Assembly (NCBI RefSeq): GCF_000819765.1
Contig: NZ_CDBT01000027.1
Coordinates: forward strand, 1 to 64,000
Length of the DNA stretch: 64,000 nt
Source: Aeromonas bivalvium
GTDB taxonomy: Bacteria; Pseudomonadota; Gammaproteobacteria; Enterobacterales; Aeromonadaceae
Direction: 5' to 3'
Shown: positions 8,788-17,527 of the stretch, in pieces
Layout: every line of letters starts with the position of its first letter
Numbering within the stretch: position 1 is the stretch's first letter
Notes under the pieces: model-generated
Told to the model about the DNA's origin: nothing
Database searches by the model: none
What the model saw: the letters and a program-made list of their open reading frames with translations, nothing else
Program-made: the position numbers and the translations under genes

Positions 8788-10136
8788 GGCTCCCCCCCCT
8801 TCATGGTCTCTCCGGCCAGATATTTCTCTGGTTCTGGAGCATGTTGCTGCTGATCCTGGCGGTGGTGATCAGCCTCCCCTCCCTGGATCCACGCAACACC
8901 ATACCCCTGCCCCCCAAGGAGCGGCTCTCCATGCAGCAGCACGTGCGCACCCTGCTGCAAGGTGCCAGGCCCGATCGGGCATTCGATCTGCAACAGGCGT
9001 TGCAAGCCGCCGGTCTGATGCAGGTGGGCAGCATCTATGTGCGGGACCAGGAGGGTCAGGTGCAGGCCTCCACGCCGCCGGACAAGTTCGTGATGCGGTT
9101 CATGCTGGAGGTGGATCAGCCGGACAACCCCATGATGGGGCGCGACCACAACGATGCGGTCACAGGCCCCTTTCTGCTCGAGCACAATGGTCACAGCTAT
9201 CAGGTCTACTTCGGCCTCAATGTCGACAACCCCTACCTGTTTCTGGTGATCCAGATCCTGGATCACCCCGTGCTGATCCTGCTGGTCGCCATGTTGATCA
9301 GCACGCCACTGTGTCTGTTGCTTGCCATGCGCCTGACCCGCCCCATTCAACAGTTGCAGCAATCCGTCTCCCAGATCGCCGCCGGTGAGCTGGAAACCCG
9401 GATCCCCAATCTGGAGCGGCTCGACGAGATTGGCCAGCTGGCCGACAACGTCAGCCACATGGTGGAAACTCTCAAGCTGATGATACAAAAGCAAAAACAG
9501 CTGTTGTCTGACATCTCCCACGAGTTACGCAGTCCCTTGACTCGCATCCAGCTGGCCCAGGCGCTGATCCGCCGCAAGCAGGGCGACAGTCACGAACTGG
9601 CCCGAATCGAGTCCGAAATAGGGCGACTCGACAAGCTGATCGGCGACCTGCTCGACCTCTCCCGCGCACAGCAGCGAGTGGAGGCTCCCATCTACTACCC
9701 CCTCGCCGAGCTGCTCGAGCCCATACTGGATGACGCCCTGTTCGAGGCCCATCAGAGCGGCAAGCGCCTGATCGTTCCCCCCCTGCCCAACCTCTCACTG
9801 CGGATCTGGCCCGAGCTGCTGGCGCGCGCCCTGGAGAATCCGCTGCGCAACGCCCTCAAGTACGCCGAGAGCCTGATCGAGGTAGAGTGGCACAGCACGG
9901 CGCAGCATTGGACCATGAGCATCCGCGATGACGGGGCAGGGGTGCCCAGCGAACAGCTGGCGCTGCTGTTCCAGCCCTTCTACCGGGTCGACGATGCCCG
10001 CAACAGCCAGACCGGCGGGACCGGCCTCGGACTGGCCATCGCCGCCGAGGCGGTGCACCGCCATGGCGGCCATATCACGGCCACCCACAATGCCCCCCAC
10101 GGCCTGCTCATCACCATCACGCTGCCCCTGACATGA
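8784..10136 (+). CDS. cpxA: Sensor histidine kinase CpxA
   Basis: A 450-residue membrane kinase that phosphorylates CpxR. Segments: TM1 about 12-31, a periplasmic domain about 32-158, TM2 about 160-182, a HAMP linker to about 235, the H box [10 protein letters not shown] with H246, and a C-terminal ATPase domain with DDGAGV and [11 protein letters not shown]. The start at 8784 overlaps the cpxR stop by 4 nt and is preferred over the longer open frame reading back through cpxR. No cpxP gene is visible nearby. Confidence 0.96.
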   Translation: MRLPPLHGLSGQIFLWFWSMLLLILAVVISLPSLDPRNTIPLPPKERLSMQQHVRTLLQGARPDRAFDLQQALQAAGLMQVGSIYVRDQEGQVQASTPPDKFVMRFMLEVDQPDNPMMGRDHNDAVTGPFLLEHNGHSYQVYFGLNVDNPYLFLVIQILDHPVLILLVAMLISTPLCLLLAMRLTRPIQQLQQSVSQIAAGELETRIPNLERLDEIGQLADNVSHMVETLKLMIQKQKQLLSDISHELRSPLTRIQLAQALIRRKQGDSHELARIESEIGRLDKLIGDLLDLSRAQQRVEAPIYYPLAELLEPILDDALFEAHQSGKRLIVPPLPNLSLRIWPELLARALENPLRNALKYAESLIEVEWHSTAQHWTMSIRDDGAGVPSEQLALLFQPFYRVDDARNSQTGGTGLGLAIAAEAVHRHGGHITATHNAPHGLLITITLPLT

Positions 10137-10203
10137 GCCTCTTTTCATTGCCGCAGCGGCTGGGTATGCTGACGCCCCTCCCGGCCCCCATCAGGATCTT
10201 GTC

Positions 10204-10668
10204 ATGCTCGATATCGTGCTCTATCAACCGGAAATTCCCCCCAACACGGGCAATATCATCCGACTCTGTGCCAACACCGGCTATCGGTTGCACCTGATAG
10301 AGCCACTAGGATTCGAGTGGGACGACAAGCGGGTCAAGCGCGCCGGGCTCGACTATCACGAATTCGCCGACGTGAAGCGCTGGCCAAGCTATGAGGCCTT
10401 CCTCGCGGCCGTGGCGCCCAGGCGGGTATTCGCCTGCACCACCAAGGGTGCCCGACCCCACTCGGCCGTCGACTTCACCCTGGGGGATGCCTTGCTGTTC
10501 GGCCCCGAGAGCCGTGGCCTGCCCATGGAGATCATCGAGAGTCTGCCGGGCGAGCAGCGCCTGCGCATCCCCATGCTGCCCCAGAGCCGCAGTATGAACC
10601 TGGCCAACGCCGTTTCGGTGTTCGTCTACGAGAGCTGGCGCCAGCTCGGCTATCGAGGCGCCCAGTAG
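10204..10668 (+). CDS. trmL: tRNA (cytidine(34)-2'-O)-methyltransferase TrmL
   Basis: A 154-residue SPOUT methyltransferase that 2'-O-methylates the wobble base of tRNA-Leu isoacceptors using S-adenosylmethionine. Diagnostic segments are the N-terminal [20 protein letters not shown] and the knot motifs FGPESRGLP and [12 protein letters not shown]. Length is typical. It lies downstream of cpxA on the same strand with a 67-nt gap, and a strong hairpin follows. Confidence 0.95.
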   Translation: MLDIVLYQPEIPPNTGNIIRLCANTGYRLHLIEPLGFEWDDKRVKRAGLDYHEFADVKRWPSYEAFLAAVAPRRVFACTTKGARPHSAVDFTLGDALLFGPESRGLPMEIIESLPGEQRLRIPMLPQSRSMNLANAVSVFVYESWRQLGYRGAQ

Positions 10669-10681
10669 ACCCCTACGACAC

Positions 10682-10713
10682 AGAGGGCCCGCTTGCTGAC
10701 AAGCGGGCCCTCT
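10682..10713. terminator. 14-bp perfect hairpin between trmL and dinF
   Basis: 10682-10695 pairs with 10700-10713 around the loop CTGA, all G/C-rich. It separates convergent trmL and the end of the oxidase/dinF operon and probably ends transcription in both directions. Confidence 0.75.
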
Positions 10714-10737
10714 CGATATCGGCGTGGTGAAGCAGGA

Positions 10738-12096
10738 TCAGGCGCGGGATGCGAGCAGCCGACCATCCCGCTCCATGCGCCAGCAGAGCAGACCCAGGCT
10801 CAGGCCCCGGCCGACCATGAGCGCCGCCATCGCCGCCCAGAGCCCACCACTGCCCAGGGATTGCGCCAGCCACCAGACCGGGAAGAAGCCGCCAAATACC
10901 GCCACCAGCATGCTGTTGCGCATCTCACGGGCCCGGGTCGCCCCGATGAAGACCCCATCGAACAGGAAACACCAGACCGCCAGCAGCGGCATGGCCACCA
11001 GCCAGGGCAGGTTGTGTTGTGCCTCCCGGATCACCTCGGGCAGATCCGTCATGCTGGCGACAAGGCCTGGTCCCCCCAGGGCGAACGCCAGGGTAAAACC
11101 GGCGGCAATCAGCAGGGCCCAGCCCAGGTTGAGCACTATCACCTCCCGTAGCTCCTGACGGTCACGGCGCCCTATGGCGCGCCCGACCATGGCCTCGGCC
11201 CCATAGGCAAACCCATCCAGCCCGTACGAGATCAGCATCAGCAGATTGAGCAAGACCGCATTGGCGGCCACCGTCACATCGCCGAGCCTGGCCCCCTGCA
11301 ACGTCATGAAGGCGAAGCAGAGCTGCAGGCAGAGGGATCGGATGAAGATGTCACGGTTAAGCCCCAGCAGACGCAGGAAGACAGGCCACTGCCGAAGGCG
11401 GTGCAAGGCGCCCTGCCAGACAGCCGGATCCATCGCTCGCAGACGACGGCTCACCAGCCAGATGCCGACCCCGAGCGCACAGTGATCGGCGATGAGGGAG
11501 GCCGCCGCCACCCCTTTGACCTCCCAACCCAGTCCCAGCACGAAGAGAGCATCGAGGGCCATGTTGACGAGATTGGTCAGGATCAGCAGCGCCATGGGCG
11601 TGCGGGCATCCTGCAAGCCCAGCAACCAGCCCATGATCACCAGATTGCACAGGGCCGCCGGGGCACTCCAGATCCGCACAGCCACATACTGACCCGCATA
11701 GTGCTGCACCTCGGCCGAGCCTCCGCTCAACCCAATGATCTGGGGCAGGAGGGGGAACACCAGCAGCATGATGCCCACCCCCAGCAACAGTGCCAGCGCC
11801 ATGGCACGCATCAGGGTGTCGAGCATCTCCCGCCCGCAGGCCGCCCCATGGGCCTGGGCGGTCAGCCCTGTGGTCGACATGCGCAGGAAGCCAAGCAGCC
11901 AGAAGATGAGATTGATCAGGGTCGCCCCGACCGAGACCCCCCCGAGAAACCAGGCCTGGCTCAGGTGGCCGATGACCCAGGTATCGACCAGACCGAGCAG
12001 GGGGGTGGTGATGTTGGAAAACACCATGGGCAGCGCCAGGGCGAACACGGCGCCGTGGCGGGCAGGATCCCGCAGCCAGTCGGGGAAACGCGCCAC
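10738..12096 (-). CDS. dinF: MATE family efflux transporter (DinF-like)
   Basis: A 452-residue multidrug and toxic compound extrusion transporter with about twelve membrane segments in two halves. Family signatures include LPMVFSNITTPLLGLVDT near residue 22 and the second-half equivalent near GLDGFAYGAEAMVG. It is of the DinF type. In E. coli dinF follows lexA and is SOS-induced. Here it begins 4 nt after the sco gene, at the end of the cytochrome oxidase operon and 8.3 kb from lexA, with no space for its own LexA operator. Confidence 0.85.
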   Translation of the reverse strand: MARFPDWLRDPARHGAVFALALPMVFSNITTPLLGLVDTWVIGHLSQAWFLGGVSVGATLINLIFWLLGFLRMSTTGLTAQAHGAACGREMLDTLMRAMALALLLGVGIMLLVFPLLPQIIGLSGGSAEVQHYAGQYVAVRIWSAPAALCNLVIMGWLLGLQDARTPMALLILTNLVNMALDALFVLGLGWEVKGVAAASLIADHCALGVGIWLVSRRLRAMDPAVWQGALHRLRQWPVFLRLLGLNRDIFIRSLCLQLCFAFMTLQGARLGDVTVAANAVLLNLLMLISYGLDGFAYGAEAMVGRAIGRRDRQELREVIVLNLGWALLIAAGFTLAFALGGPGLVASMTDLPEVIREAQHNLPWLVAMPLLAVWCFLFDGVFIGATRAREMRNSMLVAVFGGFFPVWWLAQSLGSGGLWAAMAALMVGRGLSLGLLCWRMERDGRLLASRA

Positions 12097-12100
12097 GGGC

Positions 12101-12727
12101 TCAGCTGCCGGACAGGGTCAGGATACGGTCAAAATCCGATACCAGCGCCTTCATCGCCACATGAGGCACCTGACCCGGGACCGACTCGGGTCGGAAGATG
12201 GCTTGCAGCTGGCCTTCTGGGTTGACCAGCACGATGGAGGCCGAGTGATCGATGAGGTAATCCTTCTCACCCTGCTCGGCGATGGAGTAGATGAGCCCCA
12301 GATTGCGTACAAAGGGGAACAGGGCGCCATGGGGCGCGGTCGCCGCCTTGAAGTCGGGCTGGAAGAAGGCGACATAGCTCTTCAGGCGCTCCGGCGTGTC
12401 CCGCTGGGGATCCGCCGAGATGAAGACCACCTGGCTGCGCGCATCCAGCTTCCGCAACTCGGGATAGACGGACCTCAGATCGGCCAGGGTAGTGGGACAG
12501 ACGTCGGGGCAGAAGGTGTAGCCGACGAACAGGAAACTCCAGTGCCCCTTCAGGTTCGCCGGCGTGAAGGGCTGGCCATCGGCGTCGACCAGAGAGAAGG
12601 GGCCCAGATCTCGCCCAACGGCATAATAGGTGGCCTGTTCAGGCTCTTCCGGTTTGTGGATAAACCAGGCGCTGGAAACACCCGCAATAAATACCAGCAA
12701 TAACAGAGGGAAACGCCACTTAGCCAT
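12101..12727 (-). CDS. SCO family copper chaperone for cytochrome oxidase
   Basis: A 208-residue SCO1/SenC thioredoxin-like protein, anchored by an N-terminal membrane segment (about 5-20) and facing the periplasm. The copper-binding FCPDVCP (CxxxC) and the distal histidine in DHSASIVLV are present, so metallation of the CuA site of subunit II is the likely role. The ATG at 12727 is used; a TTG at 12733 is also possible. The gene overlaps the end of ctaB by 8 nt and is followed at 4 nt by dinF. Confidence 0.93.
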   Translation of the reverse strand: MAKWRFPLLLLVFIAGVSSAWFIHKPEEPEQATYYAVGRDLGPFSLVDADGQPFTPANLKGHWSFLFVGYTFCPDVCPTTLADLRSVYPELRKLDARSQVVFISADPQRDTPERLKSYVAFFQPDFKAATAPHGALFPFVRNLGLIYSIAEQGEKDYLIDHSASIVLVNPEGQLQAIFRPESVPGQVPHVAMKALVSDFDRILTLSGS

Positions 12728-13616
12728 AGTCAATCCAGTGATCCGCCAACAGGACGATGAAGAGTACCATCAGATGGGTGATGGAAAATTTGAAGCATTG
12801 TATCGCAGTCTGCTCGTCCGGGGAGAACTTGAGACGCCAGGCCCACTGCACAAACCTCAGATTGAGACAGAGGCTGCCGATCAGATAACCCGGGCCTGCC
12901 ATGCCAACCAGCCAGGGCAGCAGGCACACCAGGGTAAGCAGCAGGGTGTAGAGCAGCACACAGGTCTTGGTGAACTCGATGCCATGGGTCACCGGCAGCA
13001 TGGGAATATTGACCCTGGCATAATCGTCGCGCCTGTGGATGGCCAGCGCCCAGAAGTGGGGCGGGGTCCAGGTGAAGATGATGGCCACCAGCAGCAGGGC
13101 GTGGGGATCCAGCGTCCCGGTGATCGAAGTCCAGCCAAGCAGAGGGGGCATGGCCCCCGCCAGCCCGCCGATCACTATGTTCTGCGGGGTCGCCCGCTTG
13201 AGCCAGACCGTGTAGACGACGGCGTAACCTATCAGGGACGCAGCAGTAAGCCAGGCGGTGAGACCATTGACGCCCAGCCAGAGGATGGCGATGCCGCCGG
13301 CACAGAGCGCCAGGGCAAACGTCATCGCCTGGCGGGTCTCGATGCGCCCCCTGGCGACCGGCCTGTGGTGGGTACGCGCCATGCGCAGGTCTATGTGCCT
13401 GTCCAGCACATGATTGATGGCGGCCGCCCCTCCCGCGGCCAGGCCGATACCCGTCAGGGACAGGAACACCAATCCCGGACCTGGCAGCTGGCCGGTGAGG
13501 TACATGCCGACCAGGGCGGTGAGCAACAGGAGTGCGACCACCTTGGGCTTGGTCAGCATCAGATAGTCTTGCCAACGCCATCTCGCCGTGGCGTGCAGTG
13601 CATGCGTTCGCGCCAT
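12720..13616 (-). CDS. ctaB: Protoheme IX farnesyltransferase (heme O synthase)
   Basis: A 298-residue UbiA-superfamily membrane prenyltransferase (also named cyoE) that adds farnesyl to heme B, giving heme O. The two Asp-rich motifs are [19 protein letters not shown] and the later HRRDDYARV, in a roughly nine-helix protein. The start at 13616 is preferred over the longer frame because GGGAG lies upstream and the TGA of ctaA sits directly before it, indicating coupling. Heme O is passed to CtaA, encoded just upstream, to make heme A. Confidence 0.93.
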   Translation of the reverse strand: MARTHALHATARWRWQDYLMLTKPKVVALLLLTALVGMYLTGQLPGPGLVFLSLTGIGLAAGGAAAINHVLDRHIDLRMARTHHRPVARGRIETRQAMTFALALCAGGIAILWLGVNGLTAWLTAASLIGYAVVYTVWLKRATPQNIVIGGLAGAMPPLLGWTSITGTLDPHALLLVAIIFTWTPPHFWALAIHRRDDYARVNIPMLPVTHGIEFTKTCVLLYTLLLTLVCLLPWLVGMAGPGYLIGSLCLNLRFVQWAWRLKFSPDEQTAIQCFKFSITHLMVLFIVLLADHWIDYG

Positions 13617-13617
13617 C

Positions 13618-14601
13618 TCAACGCTCCCCTGTGTGGGCCGGCCGGCGGCCGAGTGCAAACCAGACGGTCACCATGGTGAGCAGCAGCAAGGCGGCCACCC
13701 CGTGGTGAGCCAAGGCCACGGGCAAGGGCAGCATCAGCCCTATGTTGCTCACCCCCAGTACCACTTGCAGCAACACCAGGGTGGCAAGCACGCCTCCCAG
13801 CACAGCCCACCCCTCTCGGCCCAGCTGCCAGGCCAACCACAGCAATGTCAGTACCGTCACCAGGGCCCAGCTTCTGTGGGTCAGTTGTATGGTCATTCGC
13901 GCCCCATAGGGCAGCACGCCGAACTGATAGCTGTCACTCGGGGGTGGCACGGGATCGAACGCGCGAATGAAATCGAGCCAATGCCACCAGGGCCCCTCGC
14001 ACCAGGGCAGCTGATGGCAGGTGAGCGCCGCATAGTTGGCCGACGTCCAGCCGCCAAGGGCTATCTGGATCACCAGCACCACCAGGCCTACCCGCAGCAG
14101 CCGCAGCGTCCGCCCGGGGGCCTGCACTGATGGTGCGGCGTGTGTTGCTGACCAGTGTCTGAGCGCGGCGAGCCAGAGCAAGGCCAATATGGTCATACCG
14201 CCCAGCAGATGGCTCAGCACCACCAGTGGAAACAGGTTCATGGTCACCGTCAGCATGCCGAGCAACCCCTGACCCACCACCAGTGCCAGCGTCAGCCAGG
14301 CGAGCCGTCGGCCCTGCCGTCGGTAGAGAGAGAACAGGGCCTGAGCAAGGATGACAAGTCCGAGCAGGCCAGCACAATAGCGGTGGATCATCTCGTTCCA
14401 GGCGAGGTGGGGTTGCAGCGGGGTATCCGGGAAGCGGCGCTCTGCCAGCATCAATTCATGGCTCTGGCTCGGCACCAGGTGAAAGCCGTAACACCCGGGC
14501 CAGTCCGGACAGCCGAGTCCGGCTTCCGTCAACCGGGTATAGGCACCGAGCACCACTACCACCGCCGCGAGCAACAGGGCACACAGACTGATCCAGCGCA
14601 T
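13618..14601 (-). CDS. ctaA: Heme A synthase (COX15/CtaA family)
   Basis: A 327-residue membrane protein with eight predicted helices that oxidises the heme O methyl group to the formyl of heme A. Conserved features are the N-terminal [19 protein letters not shown], the heme-ligand histidines in [14 protein letters not shown] and HLLGGMT, and [16 protein letters not shown] in the second half. It lies in the oxidase operon between an unknown small membrane protein and ctaB. Heme A synthesis indicates that the cluster makes an aa3-type enzyme. Confidence 0.93.
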   Translation of the reverse strand: MRWISLCALLLAAVVVVLGAYTRLTEAGLGCPDWPGCYGFHLVPSQSHELMLAERRFPDTPLQPHLAWNEMIHRYCAGLLGLVILAQALFSLYRRQGRRLAWLTLALVVGQGLLGMLTVTMNLFPLVVLSHLLGGMTILALLWLAALRHWSATHAAPSVQAPGRTLRLLRVGLVVLVIQIALGGWTSANYAALTCHQLPWCEGPWWHWLDFIRAFDPVPPPSDSYQFGVLPYGARMTIQLTHRSWALVTVLTLLWLAWQLGREGWAVLGGVLATLVLLQVVLGVSNIGLMLPLPVALAHHGVAALLLLTMVTVWFALGRRPAHTGER

Positions 14602-14642
14602 ATTCCCCCCATGGGCCCAGTGGGCCAGATGGTCTCTTGTTA

Positions 14643-15113
14643 TTATCCGATCCTTGATAACTTCAATAGCTTGCGAAGGTCTGCCAGCAATGCCTCCCCG
14701 GCCGACAGGCGGGCCACCGCCTCCAGCGCTATGGGGTAGCGCAGTATCAGCCGCCCCTGGGGATCGGCGATATAGATGAACCCCTGGGCCAGGCCGGTCT
14801 GGTTCTCAGCCGCCTGGATCAACGGATCGCTGCTTTCGCCCCCCAGGCGCATGGGGACCACCCGCTCTCGCTCCTGGCCAAGCGCCAACCAGCTCTGATG
14901 CAGCAGGAAGAGCCCGGCTTCACAGCGGTCGTCACACACGGCCTGCGTGGGCATGAGCATATGCCAGCGCCCCTGCTGGGGAACCTGTCCCTCAACCCAC
15001 TCCCCTTTCGCCGTCACCCCCCCTTCGAACCAGTGCTGGCTCAGCACCAGCCAGGCGATCGCAGGAGAGGCCAGAAAGATCAGCACCAGGCCCAGCAACG
15101 GCATCATCTTCAT
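14643..15113 (-). CDS. Small membrane-anchored protein of the oxidase cluster, unknown function
   Basis: A 156-residue protein with one N-terminal membrane helix (about 4-24) and a periplasmic domain of about 130 residues. Two cysteines lie close together in AVCDDRCEAG (spacing CxxxC), reminiscent of copper or thiol-redox sites, and the C-terminal half has a thioredoxin-like look (GFIYIADPQGRLILRYP). A redox or copper role in oxidase assembly is my inference from this and from position. Its start overlaps the surf1 stop by 4 nt, which implies coupled translation. Confidence 0.7.
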   Translation of the reverse strand: MKMMPLLGLVLIFLASPAIAWLVLSQHWFEGGVTAKGEWVEGQVPQQGRWHMLMPTQAVCDDRCEAGLFLLHQSWLALGQERERVVPMRLGGESSDPLIQAAENQTGLAQGFIYIADPQGRLILRYPIALEAVARLSAGEALLADLRKLLKLSRIG

Positions 15114-15841
15114 TCAACCTCCTTGTCATCGTCGTGGGCGGCCCCCTTGCGCCACCACCAGAGCGTGAGACCCGCCAGTGTCAGGGTCATGGCAAACCAC
15201 TGCACGGCATAGCCGATGTGGCGCTCGGGGGTCATGGGGTTATCCGGCTTGTGACGCACCAGCTCGGGCCAAGAACCGCCCTCCTCCAATATCAGGACAA
15301 AGGGGAGTACCGGCCGTTGCCACCGTGCGGCCAGCCGGGGAGTGTCTATCGCCTGGACTCGCGTCGGCCACTCTTCCTCTGGGCCGCCGAGACGCAGAGG
15401 GGGATGATAGGGGCGCGCCACCCGTCCTCGAATTCGGTACTCTCCTGCCGGTTGCGAAACAGCTGGTATAACCTGACGATCTTCTCCTTGGGGCACCCAA
15501 CCCAGATCGACCAACAATAACCCCTGTGCCGTAACCAGAGGGCGTAAAACCTGGTAACCCGGCTGCCCTTGATAAACCTGGTTATCGAGGAAGAGGGTAA
15601 GCCCTGGGGCGAATCCCCCTTCCAGTGAGAGCTGATAGCCATACCTGTCCTCCTTGACCAACAGGTCCTGCAGACTCAGTTCAAGCTGACCACGCTGCTG
15701 ATTCAGCTCAAGCAGCTGGCGCTTTTGCGCTGCACGAGTCAGCTGCCAGCAGCCCAGCCAGGCCATGAGCAACCCCATGGTCAAGGCCAGCACCAGCAGG
15801 CCAACCCTGCCTTTTTCCCCTGCAAAACCGCCTATAATCAT
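15110..15841 (-). CDS. SURF1 family cytochrome oxidase assembly protein
   Basis: 243 residues with the SURF1 layout: an N-terminal membrane helix (LALTMGLLMAWLGCWQLTRA), a periplasmic domain containing the conserved LVDLGWVP, and a second helix near the C-terminus (HIGYAVQWFAMTLTLAGLTL). It assists heme insertion into subunit I. The frame is open for 44 more codons, but the ATG at 15841 gives the family start. The start faces the DUF2909 gene only 24 bp away, so the promoter for this half of the cluster must lie within or beyond that gene. Confidence 0.88.
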   Translation of the reverse strand: MIIGGFAGEKGRVGLLVLALTMGLLMAWLGCWQLTRAAQKRQLLELNQQRGQLELSLQDLLVKEDRYGYQLSLEGGFAPGLTLFLDNQVYQGQPGYQVLRPLVTAQGLLLVDLGWVPQGEDRQVIPAVSQPAGEYRIRGRVARPYHPPLRLGGPEEEWPTRVQAIDTPRLAARWQRPVLPFVLILEEGGSWPELVRHKPDNPMTPERHIGYAVQWFAMTLTLAGLTLWWWRKGAAHDDDKEVE

Positions 15842-15865
15842 GGCATTACCCTTAGAGTGATGCCC

Positions 15866-16072
15866 ATGATCATCAAACTCCTTATCGTATTGCTGCTCGC
15901 CATGGTACTGATTTCCCTGTTCAGGGCCCTGTATCAACTCGTCAGGGGCCAGACTCACCTGCCGGCGAGCCACTACCTGGGGCGCAGAGTGATCTTCTCC
16001 GTGCTGCTGGTCATATTGCTCTTGCTGGCCATGATGAGCGGCCTGCTGACCCTCAATCCCTCACCTTTCTGA
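15866..16072 (+). CDS. DUF2909 family twin-transmembrane protein
   Basis: A 68-residue protein with two membrane helices (about residues 2-20 and 44-62) joined by the short basic loop RALYQLVRGQTHLPASHYLGRR, matching the small DUF2909 family often found beside aa3 oxidase genes. ATG 15866 has AGAG 8 nt upstream; ATG 15860 in the same frame is an alternative. It lies on the opposite strand, convergent with ctaE and divergent from surf1. Function unknown. Confidence 0.85.
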   Translation: MIIKLLIVLLLAMVLISLFRALYQLVRGQTHLPASHYLGRRVIFSVLLVILLLLAMMSGLLTLNPSPF

Positions 16073-16079
16073 TCACTCT

Positions 16080-16943
16080 CTAAAGGATATAGACGAAAAC
16101 AAACAGGCAGAGCCAAACCACGTCAACAAAATGCCAGTACCAGGCGCTCGCCAGGAAGGCAAAGTGGTGATGTGCATTGAAGTGCCCCTTCATGACCCTG
16201 AGCCACATGATGGCCAGCATCAGGGAACCCAGGAAGACATGCATGCCGTGGAAGCCGGTCAACATGAAGAAGGTGTTGCCATAGATGCCGGATTTGAGGG
16301 TCAGCCCCATCTCGGTATAAGCGTGGTAATACTCAAGCACCTGCAATGACAGGAAGAGGAGACCGAGCAATACTGTGCAGCCAAGCAACAGCTTGACCCG
16401 ATTGCGATGGCCCCGCTCCAGAGCCTGGTGAGCGAACTGCAGCGTCACCGAAGAGCTGAGCAGCAGCAGGGTATTGACAAGGGGTAACCCTTGCCAGGGC
16501 ATTGCCTCAGTCTGGGTCCCCCCTGGCGTGGTCACCAGTGGCCAGATGGCCTGGAAGTCGGGCCAGAGCACTTGGTGAGTGCTCAGATGGTGCAGATGTT
16601 CCCCCCCCAGCCAGGGGACTGACAGTACACGTGCATAGAAGAGCGCTCCGAAGAAGGCGCCGAAGAACATGACCTCGGAGAAGATGAACCAGCTCATCCC
16701 CTGGCGAAAAGATCTGTCCATCTGTGGGCTGTACAGCCCGCTCATCGACTCGTTGATGACATGGCCGAACCAGCCAAACAACATGCCCGTGATGGTCAGG
16801 GCTCCCGCCAGCAGGAGCCAGCCCCCGGGGTTGCCATGGCTGATCAGCATGCCGGCTCCCGATGCCATCAGGAACAGGCCAACCGCCCCCATGATGGGCC
16901 AGGGACTCTGCGCTGGCACATAGTATCTCGAATCGTTCGCCAT
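16080..16943 (-). CDS. ctaE: Cytochrome c oxidase subunit III
   Basis: A 287-residue, seven-helix subunit III. Typical segments are QSPWPIMGAVGLF at the N-terminus, MSWFIFSEVMFFGAFF, the HAYTEMGLTLKSGIYGNTFFMLTGFHGMHV region and the terminal HFVDVVWLCLFVFVYIL. The frame runs 21 codons further, but a GGAGGCGAGA ribosome site points to the ATG at 16943, which also gives the family N-terminus. It lies 46 nt after ctaG in the oxidase operon. Confidence 0.95.
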   Translation of the reverse strand: MANDSRYYVPAQSPWPIMGAVGLFLMASGAGMLISHGNPGGWLLLAGALTITGMLFGWFGHVINESMSGLYSPQMDRSFRQGMSWFIFSEVMFFGAFFGALFYARVLSVPWLGGEHLHHLSTHQVLWPDFQAIWPLVTTPGGTQTEAMPWQGLPLVNTLLLLSSSVTLQFAHQALERGHRNRVKLLLGCTVLLGLLFLSLQVLEYYHAYTEMGLTLKSGIYGNTFFMLTGFHGMHVFLGSLMLAIMWLRVMKGHFNAHHHFAFLASAWYWHFVDVVWLCLFVFVYIL

Positions 16944-16989
16944 TCTCGCCTCCGATACCGGACTCTCGCTCCCCTTGCCCAGGGTAGGT

Positions 16990-17526
16990 TCAACCATTTT
17001 GGCCACCCTGGCCCACCGCCCTGGTCACGTCATACAAGGTGTAGGAGAGGGTCAGGGTATGCAGCTCTGCCGGCAGCGCCTGATCGACATAGAAGTACAA
17101 GGGCAGCTGCGCCTTCTCTCCGATCGCCAGATGTTGCTGCTGGAAGCAGAAACACTCCGTCTTGTGCAGATAGCGGGCGCCGAGCCCCGGCGTGACGGAG
17201 GGCACCGCCTGCAACACCCGCGCACTGTCGGCCGAGTTTTCGACATTGAAGTGCGTGCGGCTCAACTCGCCCGGGTGCACCTTGATGCGCTGTACCACGG
17301 GGGCAAACCTGCCCTCGAACCCGGGGAAGGGATAAGCCACCAGCTCCAGCGTCACCGTGCGGCTGCTGTCTATCTCGCCCGTAGCGGCCGTGGCGGCCAC
17401 GGACGCCGTCTTGCCATTGATCCCCGTAATGCGGCACAGGACGTCATACAGGGGTACCAGGGCATAGCCAAAACCGAACATCAGCAGGGTGGCCAGTACC
17501 AGTTTGAGGGTGAGCCGGGTGTGCAT
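16990..17526 (-). CDS. ctaG: Cytochrome c oxidase assembly protein CtaG (COX11)
   Basis: A 178-residue copper chaperone for the CuB centre of subunit I. One N-terminal membrane helix (LKLVLATLLMFGFGYALVPLY) is followed by a periplasmic Ig-like domain with the copper-binding CFCF in KTECFCFQQQ and the partner motif FYVDQAL. It begins 1 nt after the ctaD stop, so the two are translationally linked. Confidence 0.95.
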   Translation of the reverse strand: MHTRLTLKLVLATLLMFGFGYALVPLYDVLCRITGINGKTASVAATAATGEIDSSRTVTLELVAYPFPGFEGRFAPVVQRIKVHPGELSRTHFNVENSADSARVLQAVPSVTPGLGARYLHKTECFCFQQQHLAIGEKAQLPLYFYVDQALPAELHTLTLSYTLYDVTRAVGQGGQNG

Positions 17527-17527
17527 G

